Source: Streptococcus cristatus ATCC 51100 (lineage in GTDB: Bacteria; Bacillota; Bacilli; Lactobacillales; Streptococcaceae). From it: 64,000 nucleotides of DNA. Made by a program: the position numbers and the translations under genes. This document shows, one piece after another, positions 52,706 through 63,025 of this stretch. The DNA lies in NCBI RefSeq assembly GCF_011612585.1, contig NZ_CP050133.1:1116001-1180000 (forward strand), given 5' to 3'. The notes beneath the pieces are model-generated. The model ran no database searches, was not told the origin of the DNA, and saw only the letters and a list, made by a program, of their open reading frames with translations. Numbering within the stretch: the stretch's first letter is position 1; each line of letters starts with the position of its first letter.

Positions 52706-53613
52706 CGTTTTTCTACCTCAACTTTTTCATATGTTTCTTTAATAAATTCCGCAGTTGCCAAGTCATCTGAGAAGGTAGTTGCTGTTCCACAAGCGACTCC
52801 CCATTTGAAGGCTTCTACTGCATCTTTGGATTTGACAAATTCACCTGTAAATCCAGCGACCATAGAGTCGCCAGCTCCAACTGAATTTTTCACTGTCCCC
52901 TTGATTGGTTTTGCGAAGTAGGCTCCCTCAGATGTGACAAGGAGTGCACCGTCCCCAGCCATAGAGATGATAACGTTTTGGGCACCTTTAGTCAGCAATT
53001 CTCGAGCATATTTCTCGATTTCATCTAAACTTTCGATTTTCACTCCAAAGATGGCTCCAAGTTCGTGATTGTTTGGTTTGACCAAAAGTGGCTGGTAGTC
53101 TAAACTATCAATCAAGCTCTGTCCTTCAAAGTCGCACACTACTTGCGCACCAGTCTGGCGCGTCAAGGCAATCAGCTCCTTGTAGATGATATTACCTAGG
53201 TTCTTGGCACTTGAACCTGCAAACACAACTGTATCTTCGGCAGTCAAGCTGGATAAAATAGCTTTCAATTCTTCTAACTGTGCTGGTTCGACAGTTGGAC
53301 CTGTTCCATTGATTTCTGTTTCTTGGTCTGCTTTAATCTTGACATTGATACGCGTATCTTCTGCCACTTGGACAAAGCGTGTCTCGATTTCTTCCTCTGC
53401 CAATGTATCTGTGATAAATTTACCAGTAAAGCCTCCGATAAATCCAGTCGCTGTGTTTGGAATATCCAAGCGTTTCAAGACACGACTGACATTGATTCCT
53501 TTCCCACCAGCAAACTTATCATCACTGTCCATCCGATTAACACTACCGATCTCTACTTTATCTAAGCGGACGATATAGTCAATGGATGGATTGAGTGTGA
53601 CTGTATAAATCAT
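52702..53613 (-). CDS. fruK: 1-phosphofructokinase
   Basis: A 303-aa PfkB-family kinase converting fructose-1-phosphate to the 1,6-bisphosphate. Motif 1 is KFAGGKGINVSRVLKRL near 35; motif 2 is NSVGAGDSMVAGF near 245 with the catalytic Asp. It is coupled by 4-base overlaps to fruR and fruA. Confidence 0.95.
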   Translation of the reverse strand: MIYTVTLNPSIDYIVRLDKVEIGSVNRMDSDDKFAGGKGINVSRVLKRLDIPNTATGFIGGFTGKFITDTLAEEEIETRFVQVAEDTRINVKIKADQETEINGTGPTVEPAQLEELKAILSSLTAEDTVVFAGSSAKNLGNIIYKELIALTRQTGAQVVCDFEGQSLIDSLDYQPLLVKPNNHELGAIFGVKIESLDEIEKYARELLTKGAQNVIISMAGDGALLVTSEGAYFAKPIKGTVKNSVGAGDSMVAGFTGEFVKSKDAVEAFKWGVACGTATTFSDDLATAEFIKETYEKVEVEKR

Positions 53614-54353
53614 GCTTCTATTACCTCCGTTTTTTCTTTAATCTTTTGAATCACTTCAGATTCAGTTTGGTTTGTAATGAGCCTTGCGCGCGATACTGGT
53701 GCCACTTTTGCAAAAGATGTATTGCCCAACTTTGAGGCATCAGCCAAAACATAAGTTCTCTTAGCATTTTCGAGAATAGCGCGTTTCACTGCTCCTTCTT
53801 CCATATCCGGAGTCGTGAAAAATCCATCGTCAATTCCATTCATTCCGATAAAAGCCTTGTCAAAATTTAGTTGTCCGATTTGATTTAGAGCGACACCGCC
53901 GATACTGGCATCTGTCGACCGTTTCACGACACCACCAATAATCACAGTGGGAATGTTGCGCTCCACCAGCTTAGTCGCATGGTGGATAGAGTTGGTCACC
54001 ACTGTCACGCTTGGATCATGCAATTCATTGACTAAGAGTTCATTGGTTGTCCCTGCATCAATAAAAATGACATCGTATTCTTGAATCAAGCTGGCTGCTT
54101 TTTGAGCAATCCTAGTTTTTTCTTGAATGTTTTTGATAGATTTTTCTTGATTGCTTTCTTCCTCCTGCAAGAAGTGAAGACTCTCGGCACCGCCATGCAC
54201 ACGCCTCAACTTCCGCTCGCTTTCAAGCTCATCTAAATCTCTTCTAACAGTTGATTCTGAAGTGTTTAAAGCTTTTACTAGATACTCTAAAGAAACAAAT
54301 TTATCTTTCATAACTTTCTCGAGAATCAGCTGCTTTCTTTTCGACTTCAGCAT
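53610..54353 (-). CDS. fruR: DeoR-family repressor of the fructose operon
   Basis: A 247-aa DeoR regulator. The ATG at 54351-54353 (MLKSKRKQLILEKVM) follows AGAGGAGG. The HTH is VSLEYLVKALNTSESTVRRDLDELE split by turns; the sensor domain has FIDAGTTNELLV and VVTNSIH, the sugar-phosphate loop. First gene of fruRKA. Fructose-1-phosphate is the likely inducer. Confidence 0.92.
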   Translation of the reverse strand: MLKSKRKQLILEKVMKDKFVSLEYLVKALNTSESTVRRDLDELESERKLRRVHGGAESLHFLQEEESNQEKSIKNIQEKTRIAQKAASLIQEYDVIFIDAGTTNELLVNELHDPSVTVVTNSIHHATKLVERNIPTVIIGGVVKRSTDASIGGVALNQIGQLNFDKAFIGMNGIDDGFFTTPDMEEGAVKRAILENAKRTYVLADASKLGNTSFAKVAPVSRARLITNQTESEVIQKIKEKTEVIEA

Positions 54354-54386
54354 AGAATACCTCCTCTGCAATCGATTACAGTTCTA

Positions 54387-54414
54387 TTATATAAGATTAA
54401 ATTTCAAAGTCAAG
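54387..54414 (-). promoter_or_regulatory. Promoter of fruRKA
   Basis: The minus strand has TTGACT (54409-54414), a 16-base spacer and TATAAT (54387-54392), about 34 bases ahead of the fruR start. Confidence 0.8.
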
Positions 54415-54416
54415 CA

Positions 54417-54436
54417 TTTTCTATCATTTTCTATCA
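54417..54436. promoter_or_regulatory. Direct repeat upstream of the fru -35
   Basis: Two exact 10-base copies (minus strand TGATAGAAAA) lie end to end just upstream of the -35. Position and repetition suggest the FruR operator. Confidence 0.6.
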
Positions 54437-54465
54437 AAATAAATTATTTGTTTGAATATAGAAAA

Positions 54466-54481
54466 AAGAAGCCTATTAGGC
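54466..54481. repeat. Left 16-bp target duplication of the IS
   Basis: AAGAAGCCTATTAGGC occurs exactly at both ends of the element (copy 2 at 56021-56036). Together with the flanks it is one arm and loop of a terminator hairpin that existed before insertion. Confidence 0.85.
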
Positions 54482-56020
54482 CAGATTGAAGACAAACATT
54501 CCAAATGGTGTTTGTCTTTTTCTGTTTGTCAGGCTAATATTTCATCTTTTGATAGAATAATGGTCATTTGAACAAAATAAAAAGGCTTGTCCACCCTCAT
54601 TTTTACTAGTTTTTTAAGATTCAAACACGCCAAAGTAAGCCCAACCTTATCTTCCATTTTGGACTTTCCTTTCTCTCTGGTGTATCTCAAGTTATGATAT
54701 TCCTTAGCAGTCCCAAAGAGTCGCTCAATTGTTTCCTTGCGCTTCTTATAAAGCTCCTTCATCCCTCTTTTGTGGCGAATCTCTTCACAAAATTCAAGGT
54801 CATCTTTCCATACATGTCTTGTGATGACTTTCTGCTGATTCTGGCTCTGGGTACAAACTGATGATAGGGGACAGGCGACACATACTTTTGGATCACTCTT
54901 ATACTCACGGTAGCCTGCTCGGGTCGTCGTGCGATAGGTTAACACTTGGTTCTCTGGGCAGAGGTAACAGTCATAGAAGGCATCATAAACAAAATCACCG
55001 GGCCTTAAGTTCCCTTTTACACCCTTGGGGCGGGTATAGGGAAAGACAGGGATGATGTTTCGCTCTAATAAATAATGAGCAATAGCTGGGGTCTTATAGC
55101 CTGAGTCCGCAATAATGTAGCGTGGGGAGAAAGCTTCTATCTTTGAAAAAAGGGCAGGGAAAGCCTGACTATCGTGTACATTTCCTGCTTCAACACTATA
55201 AGCTAGTGCCCAACCATGCTTGTCACAAGCTACCTGGGCAGAATAGGCAAATACTTCCTTGTGTTGACCCTTGTGGAACCAGCCACTCTCTGGGTCTGTC
55301 CTTGAGATTTTCTTTTCTTTAGCCTCGCTTTCTTTTGCGGGCTTTAAGGACTTTTTTTCATGTTTCCTCCTATCTAAATCAATCTCAACTTCCAATTGCT
55401 CACTCATAAATTTAGCTTGTTGGGCAACCATTTTCTTACGATATTTGTGACTGTTAGCTGCCGCTTTGATGTGAGTACCATCCACAAATAGTTCCGAAGG
55501 ATCAATTAAGCCAGCACATAAAGCTTGATGGAGCACTCGCGAAAATATCTCTGAAATTAATTCTTTATCTTGAAAACGACGACTGTAATTCTTTCCATAG
55601 GTGGTAAAATGAGGGACCTTGTCATCCAAGCTTAGTCCAAGAAACCAACGATAAGCTACATTTACTTCAATATCTTTAATGGTTTGGCGCATGGAGCGAA
55701 TGCCATAAAAACATTGAATCAAAGAGATTTTGACTAACATGACAGGATCGAGACTAGGACGACCATTATCTGGACTATAGGTGTCTTCTACCAAGTCATA
55801 GATAAAATCAAAATCAAGCTTTGAATCCACTTGGCGAAGAAAGTGATCCTCTGGGACCAATTCGTCGATCGTATAGAAGCCATATTGGCAGCGATGATAA
55901 TCAGGTTTTTCTTTGTGAAACATAGAGAATACCTCACAATTCTTCTCACCTCTATTATACGACTTTACAAAAAGAAAAGCCCTTAGAAAAGTGTCTTCTA
56001 AGGACTTTGTCTTCAATCTG
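54482..56020 (-). mobile_element. IS1182-family insertion sequence, complete
   Basis: A 1539-bp element bounded by perfect 15-bp terminal inverted repeats (CAGATTGAAGACAAA at the left, its complement at 56006-56020) and flanked by a 16-bp direct repeat. It carries one intact transposase gene. Each end has a hairpin followed by a T-run pointing inward: GACAAACA/TGTTTGTC then TTTTTC near the left, and TCCTTAGAA/TTCTAAGGG then TTTTC near the right. It lies 67 bases upstream of the fru -35 and leaves that promoter intact. Confidence 0.9.
54529..55923 (-). CDS. IS1182-family transposase
   Basis: A 464-aa transposase starting at the ATG 55921-55923 (MFHKEKPDYHRCQYGFYTI) behind GTGAGGT; the frame is open further upstream but would start outside the element. 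Residues 1-80 are the DUF772-type N-terminal region (RPSLDPVMLVKISLIQ). DDE residues are expected in ELFVDGTHIKA, IIADSGYKT and KRKETIERLFGTAKE, all present. A zinc-binding cluster CYLCPENQ...CVACPLSSVC lies between the second and third. A promoter with TATAAT (55954-55959) is just upstream. It appears functional. Confidence 0.92.
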   Translation of the reverse strand: MFHKEKPDYHRCQYGFYTIDELVPEDHFLRQVDSKLDFDFIYDLVEDTYSPDNGRPSLDPVMLVKISLIQCFYGIRSMRQTIKDIEVNVAYRWFLGLSLDDKVPHFTTYGKNYSRRFQDKELISEIFSRVLHQALCAGLIDPSELFVDGTHIKAAANSHKYRKKMVAQQAKFMSEQLEVEIDLDRRKHEKKSLKPAKESEAKEKKISRTDPESGWFHKGQHKEVFAYSAQVACDKHGWALAYSVEAGNVHDSQAFPALFSKIEAFSPRYIIADSGYKTPAIAHYLLERNIIPVFPYTRPKGVKGNLRPGDFVYDAFYDCYLCPENQVLTYRTTTRAGYREYKSDPKVCVACPLSSVCTQSQNQQKVITRHVWKDDLEFCEEIRHKRGMKELYKKRKETIERLFGTAKEYHNLRYTREKGKSKMEDKVGLTLACLNLKKLVKMRVDKPFYFVQMTIILSKDEILA

Positions 56021-56036
56021 AAGAAGCCTATTAGGC
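56021..56036. repeat. Right 16-bp target duplication of the IS
   Basis: Second exact copy of AAGAAGCCTATTAGGC. Here it is followed by TTCTTTTTATT, which completes the hairpin that formerly terminated the CPBP gene transcript. Confidence 0.85.
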
Positions 56037-56053
56037 TTCTTTTTATTCCTTTA

Positions 56054-57025
56054 TTATCTTGTAGTGATATAGACAAGAAGGATCGGTAAAAAGGCAGCAA
56101 GTACACATAAGATTGAAAATACCCAGAACCAGACTGATTTAAGAGCTTGCTTATATGTTCCCGGCTGAGATCTATTTTCAGTAATATAAGCTTTAATTTT
56201 CGACCTATTTAGGATGAGTACAATCAATACAACCGTTGTTCCTGCAGTCATCAATCCATAATTTATGAGATTCACGATACTTTTTGGAATATAGTTGGTC
56301 AGGAAATCAAGCCCCTCTGCGATGACCAAATTATTGAAAATATGGAAGAAGATCACCCAGAAAATAGAATATTCAAAAGCGATGTAACCAAATCCCAGAC
56401 CAATCAGAGCTGCAAAATACACCTGATAGAGATTTTCATGAAACAGTCCGAAAAGAAGAGCCGTCATGACAATGGCAAAAACTTTTCCGTGTTTTTCCAA
56501 GGCTCGCAATCCTGCTCCTCGAAAAATAATCTCCTCCGTAATCGGTGCCATGATCGTTGTATAGATAAACATGGTGATTGAATGAGAACTAAAATCCTGT
56601 GATAAAATCTCAGAAAGATCCAAACCAAAGAGCGACAAAATAGCATTCATGATCTGACTCGTCAAAGTGCTAAACAGCTGAGAGAAAAACAAAAAACAAA
56701 TCATGAAGAAGAAGACTTTGGCTGTCATTTTTTTATTTTTCTTGCGCAAATCTCGAGTAAAAAGCTGCTTGCCTCGGAAAATCGTGAAAATAAGCACTCC
56801 CACACAAGAAGCGATAATGTAGGAACCGCCATCTTTATCCATAAAACTTTTTACAAATTCCTCAGTCTTACCTATATCAAAGCCCTGCTGAAAAAGAACA
56901 AAGAAATAGGAAAAGATAGTATAAAGGATAACGACCACAAGCATCACGATAGAATAAGTGAAGCAGCTTGCTGAAAATCTCCCCAAATCTTTCTTGGGAT
57001 TTAAAGGTTCAGGTAACGTATTCAT
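56054..57025 (-). CDS. CPBP-family intramembrane metalloprotease
   Basis: A 323-aa membrane protein with about eight transmembrane segments. CPBP (CAAX protease / bacteriocin-processing) motifs: ITEEIIFRGAGLRAL near residue 163, FGLFHENLY near 200 and FHIFNNLVI near 235. Such proteins mature or protect against bacteriocins or act in regulation. It is the last gene after DUF1461. Its terminator was interrupted by the IS. Confidence 0.88.
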   Translation of the reverse strand: MNTLPEPLNPKKDLGRFSASCFTYSIVMLVVVILYTIFSYFFVLFQQGFDIGKTEEFVKSFMDKDGGSYIIASCVGVLIFTIFRGKQLFTRDLRKKNKKMTAKVFFFMICFLFFSQLFSTLTSQIMNAILSLFGLDLSEILSQDFSSHSITMFIYTTIMAPITEEIIFRGAGLRALEKHGKVFAIVMTALLFGLFHENLYQVYFAALIGLGFGYIAFEYSIFWVIFFHIFNNLVIAEGLDFLTNYIPKSIVNLINYGLMTAGTTVVLIVLILNRSKIKAYITENRSQPGTYKQALKSVWFWVFSILCVLAAFLPILLVYITTR

Positions 57026-57044
57026 AAATTCTCCTTTGGTATTA

Positions 57045-57671
57045 TTAGCTACGAGTCTTTCTACTGAAAAAATACAAACTTAAAAAGATTCCCTCGTAAA
57101 GAAGAGCAAAAAGAATAAAGGTGTGCATGAAAAATTCTTCTGGCAAAATCCAGATGACTGGATCCTTGGCTGGATCAAATAGCCATGTATTGTCTCCCAC
57201 AAAAAGCACTTGATGAAAGAGCGTAAAAAAGCTGTCAAAACCAATCAAGCCAGCCAAACAAATCATGACAAATGGCAATACGCTCAAGATAAATAAGCTT
57301 CTTTGATAAAGAGCTAAAAATCCTTTTTTGACCACTTTTTTGATAAAGAAGATCAAAGCAGGCAGAGTAACTAGAAAAATAGCTTGCGCCAAGTGAAAAA
57401 GATACTTGACCGCTTGAAAATGATGCAGACCTGCTGCCGAAGAGCGAAAATCCGGCATCGACAGCTTCTGACTAAAAGGATTTGTCAAGTAATTCATCAA
57501 AATGTTGAAATTATACTGGATAGTCTCTGCTTTCAAATGAACCTTATCGGACAAAGCGAAATAGGAAATTTCCAGCGGGTAAAACAACCAAGCTAGATAA
57601 ATGGTCAACAAAATGGCTACTGCCAGCAAGCACAAAACGCTGGCTGAAAATCTCAACTTATCACGCATCAA
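57045..57671 (-). CDS. TIGR01906/DUF1461 integral membrane protein
   Basis: A 208-aa protein with about four transmembrane segments and an extracytoplasmic loop ([20 protein letters not shown]). The NxxMNYL and [17 protein letters not shown] motifs are those of DUF1461. Function unknown. It is 11 bases overlapped with the HAD gene, the conserved streptococcal order. Confidence 0.8.
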   Translation of the reverse strand: MMRDKLRFSASVLCLLAVAILLTIYLAWLFYPLEISYFALSDKVHLKAETIQYNFNILMNYLTNPFSQKLSMPDFRSSAAGLHHFQAVKYLFHLAQAIFLVTLPALIFFIKKVVKKGFLALYQRSLFILSVLPFVMICLAGLIGFDSFFTLFHQVLFVGDNTWLFDPAKDPVIWILPEEFFMHTFILFALLYEGIFLSLYFFSRKTRS

Positions 57672-58431
57672 AGTCCCACTCCGCTAGGCTAGACAAGACA
57701 TGCGTCGGTTGGATAGGCAGATTTGGCACCTCTTCTGGCAGGGTAAAGCCTGTCGTAACCAAAAGAGTCGGAATGCCATTGTCGATTCCCGCTCGAATAT
57801 CTGTCAGGTAGTTATCGCCGACCATAACCACATCCTCACGCGCCAGCCCTAGATGCTCAATGGCTTTTTCCATAATGATGGCATTGGGCTTGCCGATAAA
57901 GGTCGGCTCAACACGAGTAGCGGCTTCCAAGAGAGCATTGATAGCACCCGCTCCCGGCTGCAGTCCTCGCTCAGTCGGAATATTGAGATCGGGATTGGTC
58001 CCAATAAAGTGAGCACCCTTTTGAATGGCCAACGTCGCTATTGTCAGTTTCTCATAATCCACTTCCCAGTCCAGACCCACTACCACATAGTCGGGATTTT
58101 CTGTATCTTCCTCATAGCCAGCTTCTTCAATGGCATGTTTCAGTCCGACATCACCGATAACGTAGACTTTCTTGCCCAGATTTTTCTCCTGCATATAATC
58201 AATGGAAGCTAAAGTCGCTGTGTAAATAGTTTCAAGCGGCGTCTCAATGTTGAAATTCTCAGCCAACATGGTCTGAACCATTTCTGGCGTGCGCGTAGTA
58301 TTATTGGTCACGAAAAGATAGGGAATCTTGCGCTTCTGCAACTCATGCACAAAAGCTTCGCCAGCCGGAATCCGGCTCTTTCCCTTATAAATCGTCCCAT
58401 CTAAATCAATCAAATATCCTTTATAAGTCAT
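57661..58431 (-). CDS. HAD-superfamily hydrolase, NagD/TIGR01457 type
   Basis: A 256-aa class IIA HAD. Motif I is [11 protein letters not shown] at residues 8-18; motif II VTNNTT near 41; the Lys in [10 protein letters not shown] near 175; motif [13 protein letters not shown] near 200. The cap domain lies between. It belongs to the YutF/NagD group of sugar or nucleotide phosphatases. Confidence 0.9.
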   Translation of the reverse strand: MTYKGYLIDLDGTIYKGKSRIPAGEAFVHELQKRKIPYLFVTNNTTRTPEMVQTMLAENFNIETPLETIYTATLASIDYMQEKNLGKKVYVIGDVGLKHAIEEAGYEEDTENPDYVVVGLDWEVDYEKLTIATLAIQKGAHFIGTNPDLNIPTERGLQPGAGAINALLEAATRVEPTFIGKPNAIIMEKAIEHLGLAREDVVMVGDNYLTDIRAGIDNGIPTLLVTTGFTLPEEVPNLPIQPTHVLSSLAEWDFDA

Positions 58432-58441
58432 ATATTACTTT

Positions 58442-59179
58442 CTAATCTTTTTCAATCTCTTGCCAAGTGATTATAGCCTGAGCATTGACTTCACCGTCAC
58501 TGGAAATCTGGTGATTACTCTGCAGACCGTCTAGGTCGTAGCTAGAAGCAATCATGCCGCCTGGTCGGACTTCCTTAACATACTTCAGGTTGATTTTCTG
58601 AGGAATATGCTGGGTAAGGAAATCTGCTCCCATGACCTCAAAAATCCAGTCCAGATACTTGCTATTGTTGACATGTCCATTCATATCCAAGTCGTAAAAG
58701 CGCACATGATAGTCCTTGCTGACAGGATTTTCTAAGTTTGGATATTTAGGGCCACGCAGCAATTTCTTGGAAAACTCTGATTGATATGGTGCTACAATCT
58801 CTGGTTCAACTGCATGAACCTTGCGACTATCCCGATCCATAAGGACAAAGGTTGCCATCATCTGGATAATAGCCTCGCCCGCTTCATCAAAAATCGTAAA
58901 GCGACGGTAGCAAAAAAGCCGATTGTAAGTCAATGCTTCTGTCTCAATGGTAATTTCCTCTGCAAAGCGAGGAAGACGAGTAACATCGATATCATAGTCC
59001 GTGATAATCCAGACTAGATTATACTGCTCCAGCATGTCCTTGTCGCTGACGCCGAGCTCAATCGACTGCATGCCTGATACCTGCAAAGACAGTAAGATGA
59101 CATCAGGCAGCTTGATATGGCCGTTCATATCTGCCATATCAAAAGGAATTTTCATTTTCATTTGATAAGTTAAGCCCAT
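58442..59179 (-). CDS. Acyl-ACP thioesterase
   Basis: A 245-aa double hot-dog enzyme. The N-terminal fold has DMADMNGHIKL, with FLYRF-type core strands (NRLFCYRRFTIF); the second fold has FYDLDMNGHVNNSKYLDWI. It releases fatty acids from acyl carrier protein. It lies between hemW and the HAD gene with 3- and 10-base gaps. Confidence 0.88.
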   Translation of the reverse strand: MGLTYQMKMKIPFDMADMNGHIKLPDVILLSLQVSGMQSIELGVSDKDMLEQYNLVWIITDYDIDVTRLPRFAEEITIETEALTYNRLFCYRRFTIFDEAGEAIIQMMATFVLMDRDSRKVHAVEPEIVAPYQSEFSKKLLRGPKYPNLENPVSKDYHVRFYDLDMNGHVNNSKYLDWIFEVMGADFLTQHIPQKINLKYVKEVRPGGMIASSYDLDGLQSNHQISSDGEVNAQAIITWQEIEKD

Positions 59180-59182
59180 GAT

Positions 59183-60313
59183 TTACTCCAATATAAATTT
59201 CTCAGCAACCGTATCGCCCCAAAAGAGGCCTTGTTTGGTCATGCGCACGATGTCTCTGTCAGGCACTAGCAAGCCCCGCTCAGTCAGCTCAGACACAACA
59301 GCTCCGTATTGATCTTCAAAGGAGAGACCGAATTTTTCCTCAAAACGCTTTTTAGAAACACCTGACTTCTTGCGCAATCCCAGAAACATCTCTTCTTCCA
59401 TCTGTTCTTTCAGCGTCAGCACTTCTTCCTGCACACGGGCATTACCCGCTTCCACCGCCTGCAGATAATGACGAATGGGGCCGTGATTTTTATAGCGAAC
59501 ACCATCAACATAGCCAGACGCTCCCGCTCCGATACCATAATACTCCGCATTGTCCCAGTACATGAGATTGTGGCGGCTCTCAAAGCCTGGCTTGGAAAAG
59601 TTTGAAATCTCATAATGCTCAAAGCCAGCCTTTTCCAGCTCAGCTATAATGTATTCAAACATCTCCGCTTCCAAGTCTTCCTTGGGCAGAGGCAACTTCC
59701 CACGCCGCATCCGATTCATGAAGACCGTATGATTTTCCAAAATCAAGCTGTACAGACTCATGTGGGGAATATCCAGAGCAATGGCCTTGGCTACATTGGT
59801 TTTCACATCCTCCATAGTCTGCTTGGGAAGGGCATAAATCAGGTCAATCGAGATATTATCAAAACCTGCTTTTTTGAGATTGGCAATGTTCTCATAGATA
59901 TCCTTTTCCAAGTGACTGCGGCCAATCTGCTTGAGCATGCGATCATTAAAGGTTTGCACGCCCAGCGAAACCCGATTGACAGGCGAGTCTTTAAGTACAG
60001 CAATCTTCTCCTGATCCAAGTCCCCAGGATTGGCTTCAATGGTCAGCTCCTCAAGATAAGACAAGTCCAGCTTGTCCGTCAGCTTTTCCAGCAAAAAAGC
60101 CAACTGAGGCGCCGATAGAGCCGTCGGAGTCCCTCCTCCGATATAGAGGGTGCGGAGCTTTTTGATGTCGTAAGAATGATATTCCTCAATCAAATGCTCC
60201 AGATAACTATCTACCGGCTGATTTTTGATAAAAACCTTTGAAAAATCGCAGTAATAACAAATCTGAGTACAAAAAGGGATATGCACATAGGCAGAAGTTG
60301 GTTTAGTTTGCAT
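59183..60313 (-). CDS. hemW: Radical SAM haem chaperone HemW
   Basis: A 376-aa HemN-like protein. The 4Fe-4S motif CTQICYYCDF (CxxxCxxC) lies at residues 15-24, YIGGGTPTAL near 58 and EANPGDLD near 92. The short N-terminus and GAGASGYVDGVRYKNHG fit HemW, a haem-binding protein, not coproporphyrinogen oxidase. Start of the hemW-thioesterase-HAD-DUF1461 operon. Confidence 0.9.
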   Translation of the reverse strand: MQTKPTSAYVHIPFCTQICYYCDFSKVFIKNQPVDSYLEHLIEEYHSYDIKKLRTLYIGGGTPTALSAPQLAFLLEKLTDKLDLSYLEELTIEANPGDLDQEKIAVLKDSPVNRVSLGVQTFNDRMLKQIGRSHLEKDIYENIANLKKAGFDNISIDLIYALPKQTMEDVKTNVAKAIALDIPHMSLYSLILENHTVFMNRMRRGKLPLPKEDLEAEMFEYIIAELEKAGFEHYEISNFSKPGFESRHNLMYWDNAEYYGIGAGASGYVDGVRYKNHGPIRHYLQAVEAGNARVQEEVLTLKEQMEEEMFLGLRKKSGVSKKRFEEKFGLSFEDQYGAVVSELTERGLLVPDRDIVRMTKQGLFWGDTVAEKFILE

Positions 60314-60370
60314 AGTATTTATTATAGCATAAAATTAGCGACAAAGCCCCCTTGGAAAATAGAATAAAAA

Positions 60371-60400
60371 AACTCAAGAAATAGAAAAATTCCTTGAGTT
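60371..60400 (-). terminator. Terminator after the cupin gene
   Basis: Arms AACTCAAG and CTTGAGTT enclose 14 bases, followed on the minus strand by TTTTTTATTC. Thirty bases after the cupin stop. Confidence 0.8.
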
Positions 60401-60429
60401 AATGTTGAAAGAGCATCTGTTCGAGCAGA

Positions 60430-60723
60430 TCACGGATAAAGCAACTGCTGAATCACTAAAACATGGCTCTCTTCTACGCCATATAAACTATGAAGTTCAT
60501 TCGGCTCCATTGTCAGAAAACTTCCCGGCACCAATTGTACAGTTTCTCCTAAGGCAGTAAAATCCACCTTCCCTTCTAGACAGACAACTGTAACAAGAGC
60601 ATCTGCGCTATGTTCAGGAATTTGTTTTCCTTTAGCAAGGTACAAATGGCGGATAAGACGTCCTTGCTCTTCGACCGGAGTTTCAACCATATCAACATTT
60701 GGATCTATTGAGTAAAATTTCAT
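60430..60723 (-). CDS. Small cupin-domain protein
   Basis: A 97-aa single cupin. Metal-binding residues are partly degenerate: HSADALVTVVCLEGKVDF holds one His, and MEPNELHSLYGVEESH supplies the second motif. It may bind a small ligand or regulate. Monocistronic. The 210-bp gap upstream shows nothing I can support beyond A+T-rich DNA. Confidence 0.75.
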   Translation of the reverse strand: MKFYSIDPNVDMVETPVEEQGRLIRHLYLAKGKQIPEHSADALVTVVCLEGKVDFTALGETVQLVPGSFLTMEPNELHSLYGVEESHVLVIQQLLYP

Positions 60724-60933
60724 CGTTTTCCCTCCTTTTCTTCATTTTAGCATAATTCCGAAGAATTGTCTGAATTTTTTAATATTCCTAATTACTACCT
60801 ACAAAGTTACAAAATATGGTATTTTCATCATGCTCTGTTAAATTAATTTCTTAAATATAAAAAGATTTAAGAACGTCATCTAAAATAGATCTTTTCTTCA
60901 ATCTAGAAATTTGGTTTAAATTAGATTTCAAAA

Positions 60934-61536
60934 TCATTGAATTCCATAAGCCATACTGATCTGGATTTTAGCAACTCCATTCTGCAGGCTGATTTTGTCA
61001 ATGCTGAATGGACTCTGCGGCAGAGATAGAAGGAAACTATCTCCCTCCGTTGTGATAGTCGAATTAGAGGTCTGCAGTTGCTGCTTCAGCATGCCAGTCA
61101 CCCAGGATTTAGGGATAGGAAGGATGCCTAGCTTGGCGCTATCAATTGTGATGTACAAGGCACTCCCCTTCACCGTCACATCCACTTCTAGATCCAGCTT
61201 ACTATCAATAAAAAATAGCTTAACCGGATACTGGATGCGCAGCTTATTGCCTTCAATGCTGTAAGCACTGTTCAGCAGCTCCTGATTCTCGCTATCAGTC
61301 AGCGAAGACTTGAGAAGCTGATTAAGCTGAACACTATTGAGAGAGACCTCAGTGCTGACTCCCTGAGCTGTTGCATTAGCATTGTTCAAAGTCGGCTCAA
61401 TCATACTTTCCCACGAAGTATTCGCTTGAACATTTTTTAGTTGTTCATTCGGATTGATAGAAGAAGGAACCAGAAATAGCACTGCTGCAAGCAACAGCAC
61501 CAAGACAATTCCCACCAATCTTTTGATCAATTTCAT
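60934..61536 (-). CDS. YpmS/DUF2140 family membrane-anchored protein
   Basis: A 200-aa protein with one N-terminal transmembrane segment (IVLVLLLAAVLFLVPS) and an extracytoplasmic domain. Motifs VSLNSVQLNQLLKSSL near 65 and LGILPIPKSWVTGML near 135 match DUF2140 (YpmS). Role unknown; family members sit near cell-envelope genes. Confidence 0.8.
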   Translation of the reverse strand: MKLIKRLVGIVLVLLLAAVLFLVPSSINPNEQLKNVQANTSWESMIEPTLNNANATAQGVSTEVSLNSVQLNQLLKSSLTDSENQELLNSAYSIEGNKLRIQYPVKLFFIDSKLDLEVDVTVKGSALYITIDSAKLGILPIPKSWVTGMLKQQLQTSNSTITTEGDSFLLSLPQSPFSIDKISLQNGVAKIQISMAYGIQ

Positions 61537-61663
61537 ATCTGTCTTCCTTTACTTTGAGAAATCTCCTTAGCTGAAAACACAGAAAGGATTTATCTCATTT
61601 TACACTATTTTTACATCATTTTCTGTAACAAAGAGATTAAAAGACTAACAATCCTATGAAAAA

Positions 61664-61686
61664 GGCTGGGACAAATAATCCCAGCC
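61664..61686 (-). terminator. Terminator after rfbB
   Basis: Perfect arms GGCTGGGA and TCCCAGCC enclose seven bases and are followed by TTTTTC on the minus strand. It ends the rfb transcript. Confidence 0.9.
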
Positions 61687-61737
61687 TCTTAGTCGCATAT
61701 CGCCTGTATAACAAGGCTTAGCATAGATAGCCTATTT

Positions 61738-62793
<1,056 letters not shown>

Positions 62794-62808
62794 TTAAACT
62801 TTTTTATA

Positions 62809-62939
62809 ATTGCCTTAAGTGGTGGGGACGCAAGCAAACCTCCGGTTTCATTGCTTATTTTTGAGCCTAATGTCTCAAAAATCCCCTGTCATGTAACAAA
62901 CTAAACAATTTGTTACATGACTTACACCACAGTGGCAAT
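62809..62939 (-). ncRNA. Structured spacer/leader between rfbC and rfbB
   Basis: An outer helix (ATTGCC/GGCAAT at 62809-62814 and 62934-62939, continued by GTGGTG/CACCAC at 62819-62824 and 62925-62930) encloses three hairpins. Going up the plus strand these are AAGCA..AACC/GGTT..TGCTT (62832-62856), ATTTTTGAG/CTCAAAAAT (62857-62882) and a perfect 12-bp TCATGTAACAAA/TTTGTTACATGA (62889-62920). This is a closed multi-branched fold ending 25 bases before the rfbB start. It could be a leader RNA of rfbB or a small non-autonomous mobile element. Confidence 0.5.
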
Positions 62940-63025
62940 CATTTCTTTAATTCGCTTCGCTCGGATTAGAGCTGAGGTAAATCATATATTTCAGTATCAA
63001 TTAATGAATCAGAAAAGAAATCTTC

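Noticed and set aside
55924..56106. Longer start for the IS1182 transposase
   Set aside because: It would begin outside the right inverted repeat; the ATG at 55921-55923 has a ribosome-binding site and a promoter inside the element.
60724..60933. 210-bp gap between the cupin and YpmS-like genes
   Set aside because: Checked for small genes and hairpins on both strands; only A+T-rich sequence without supportable features.
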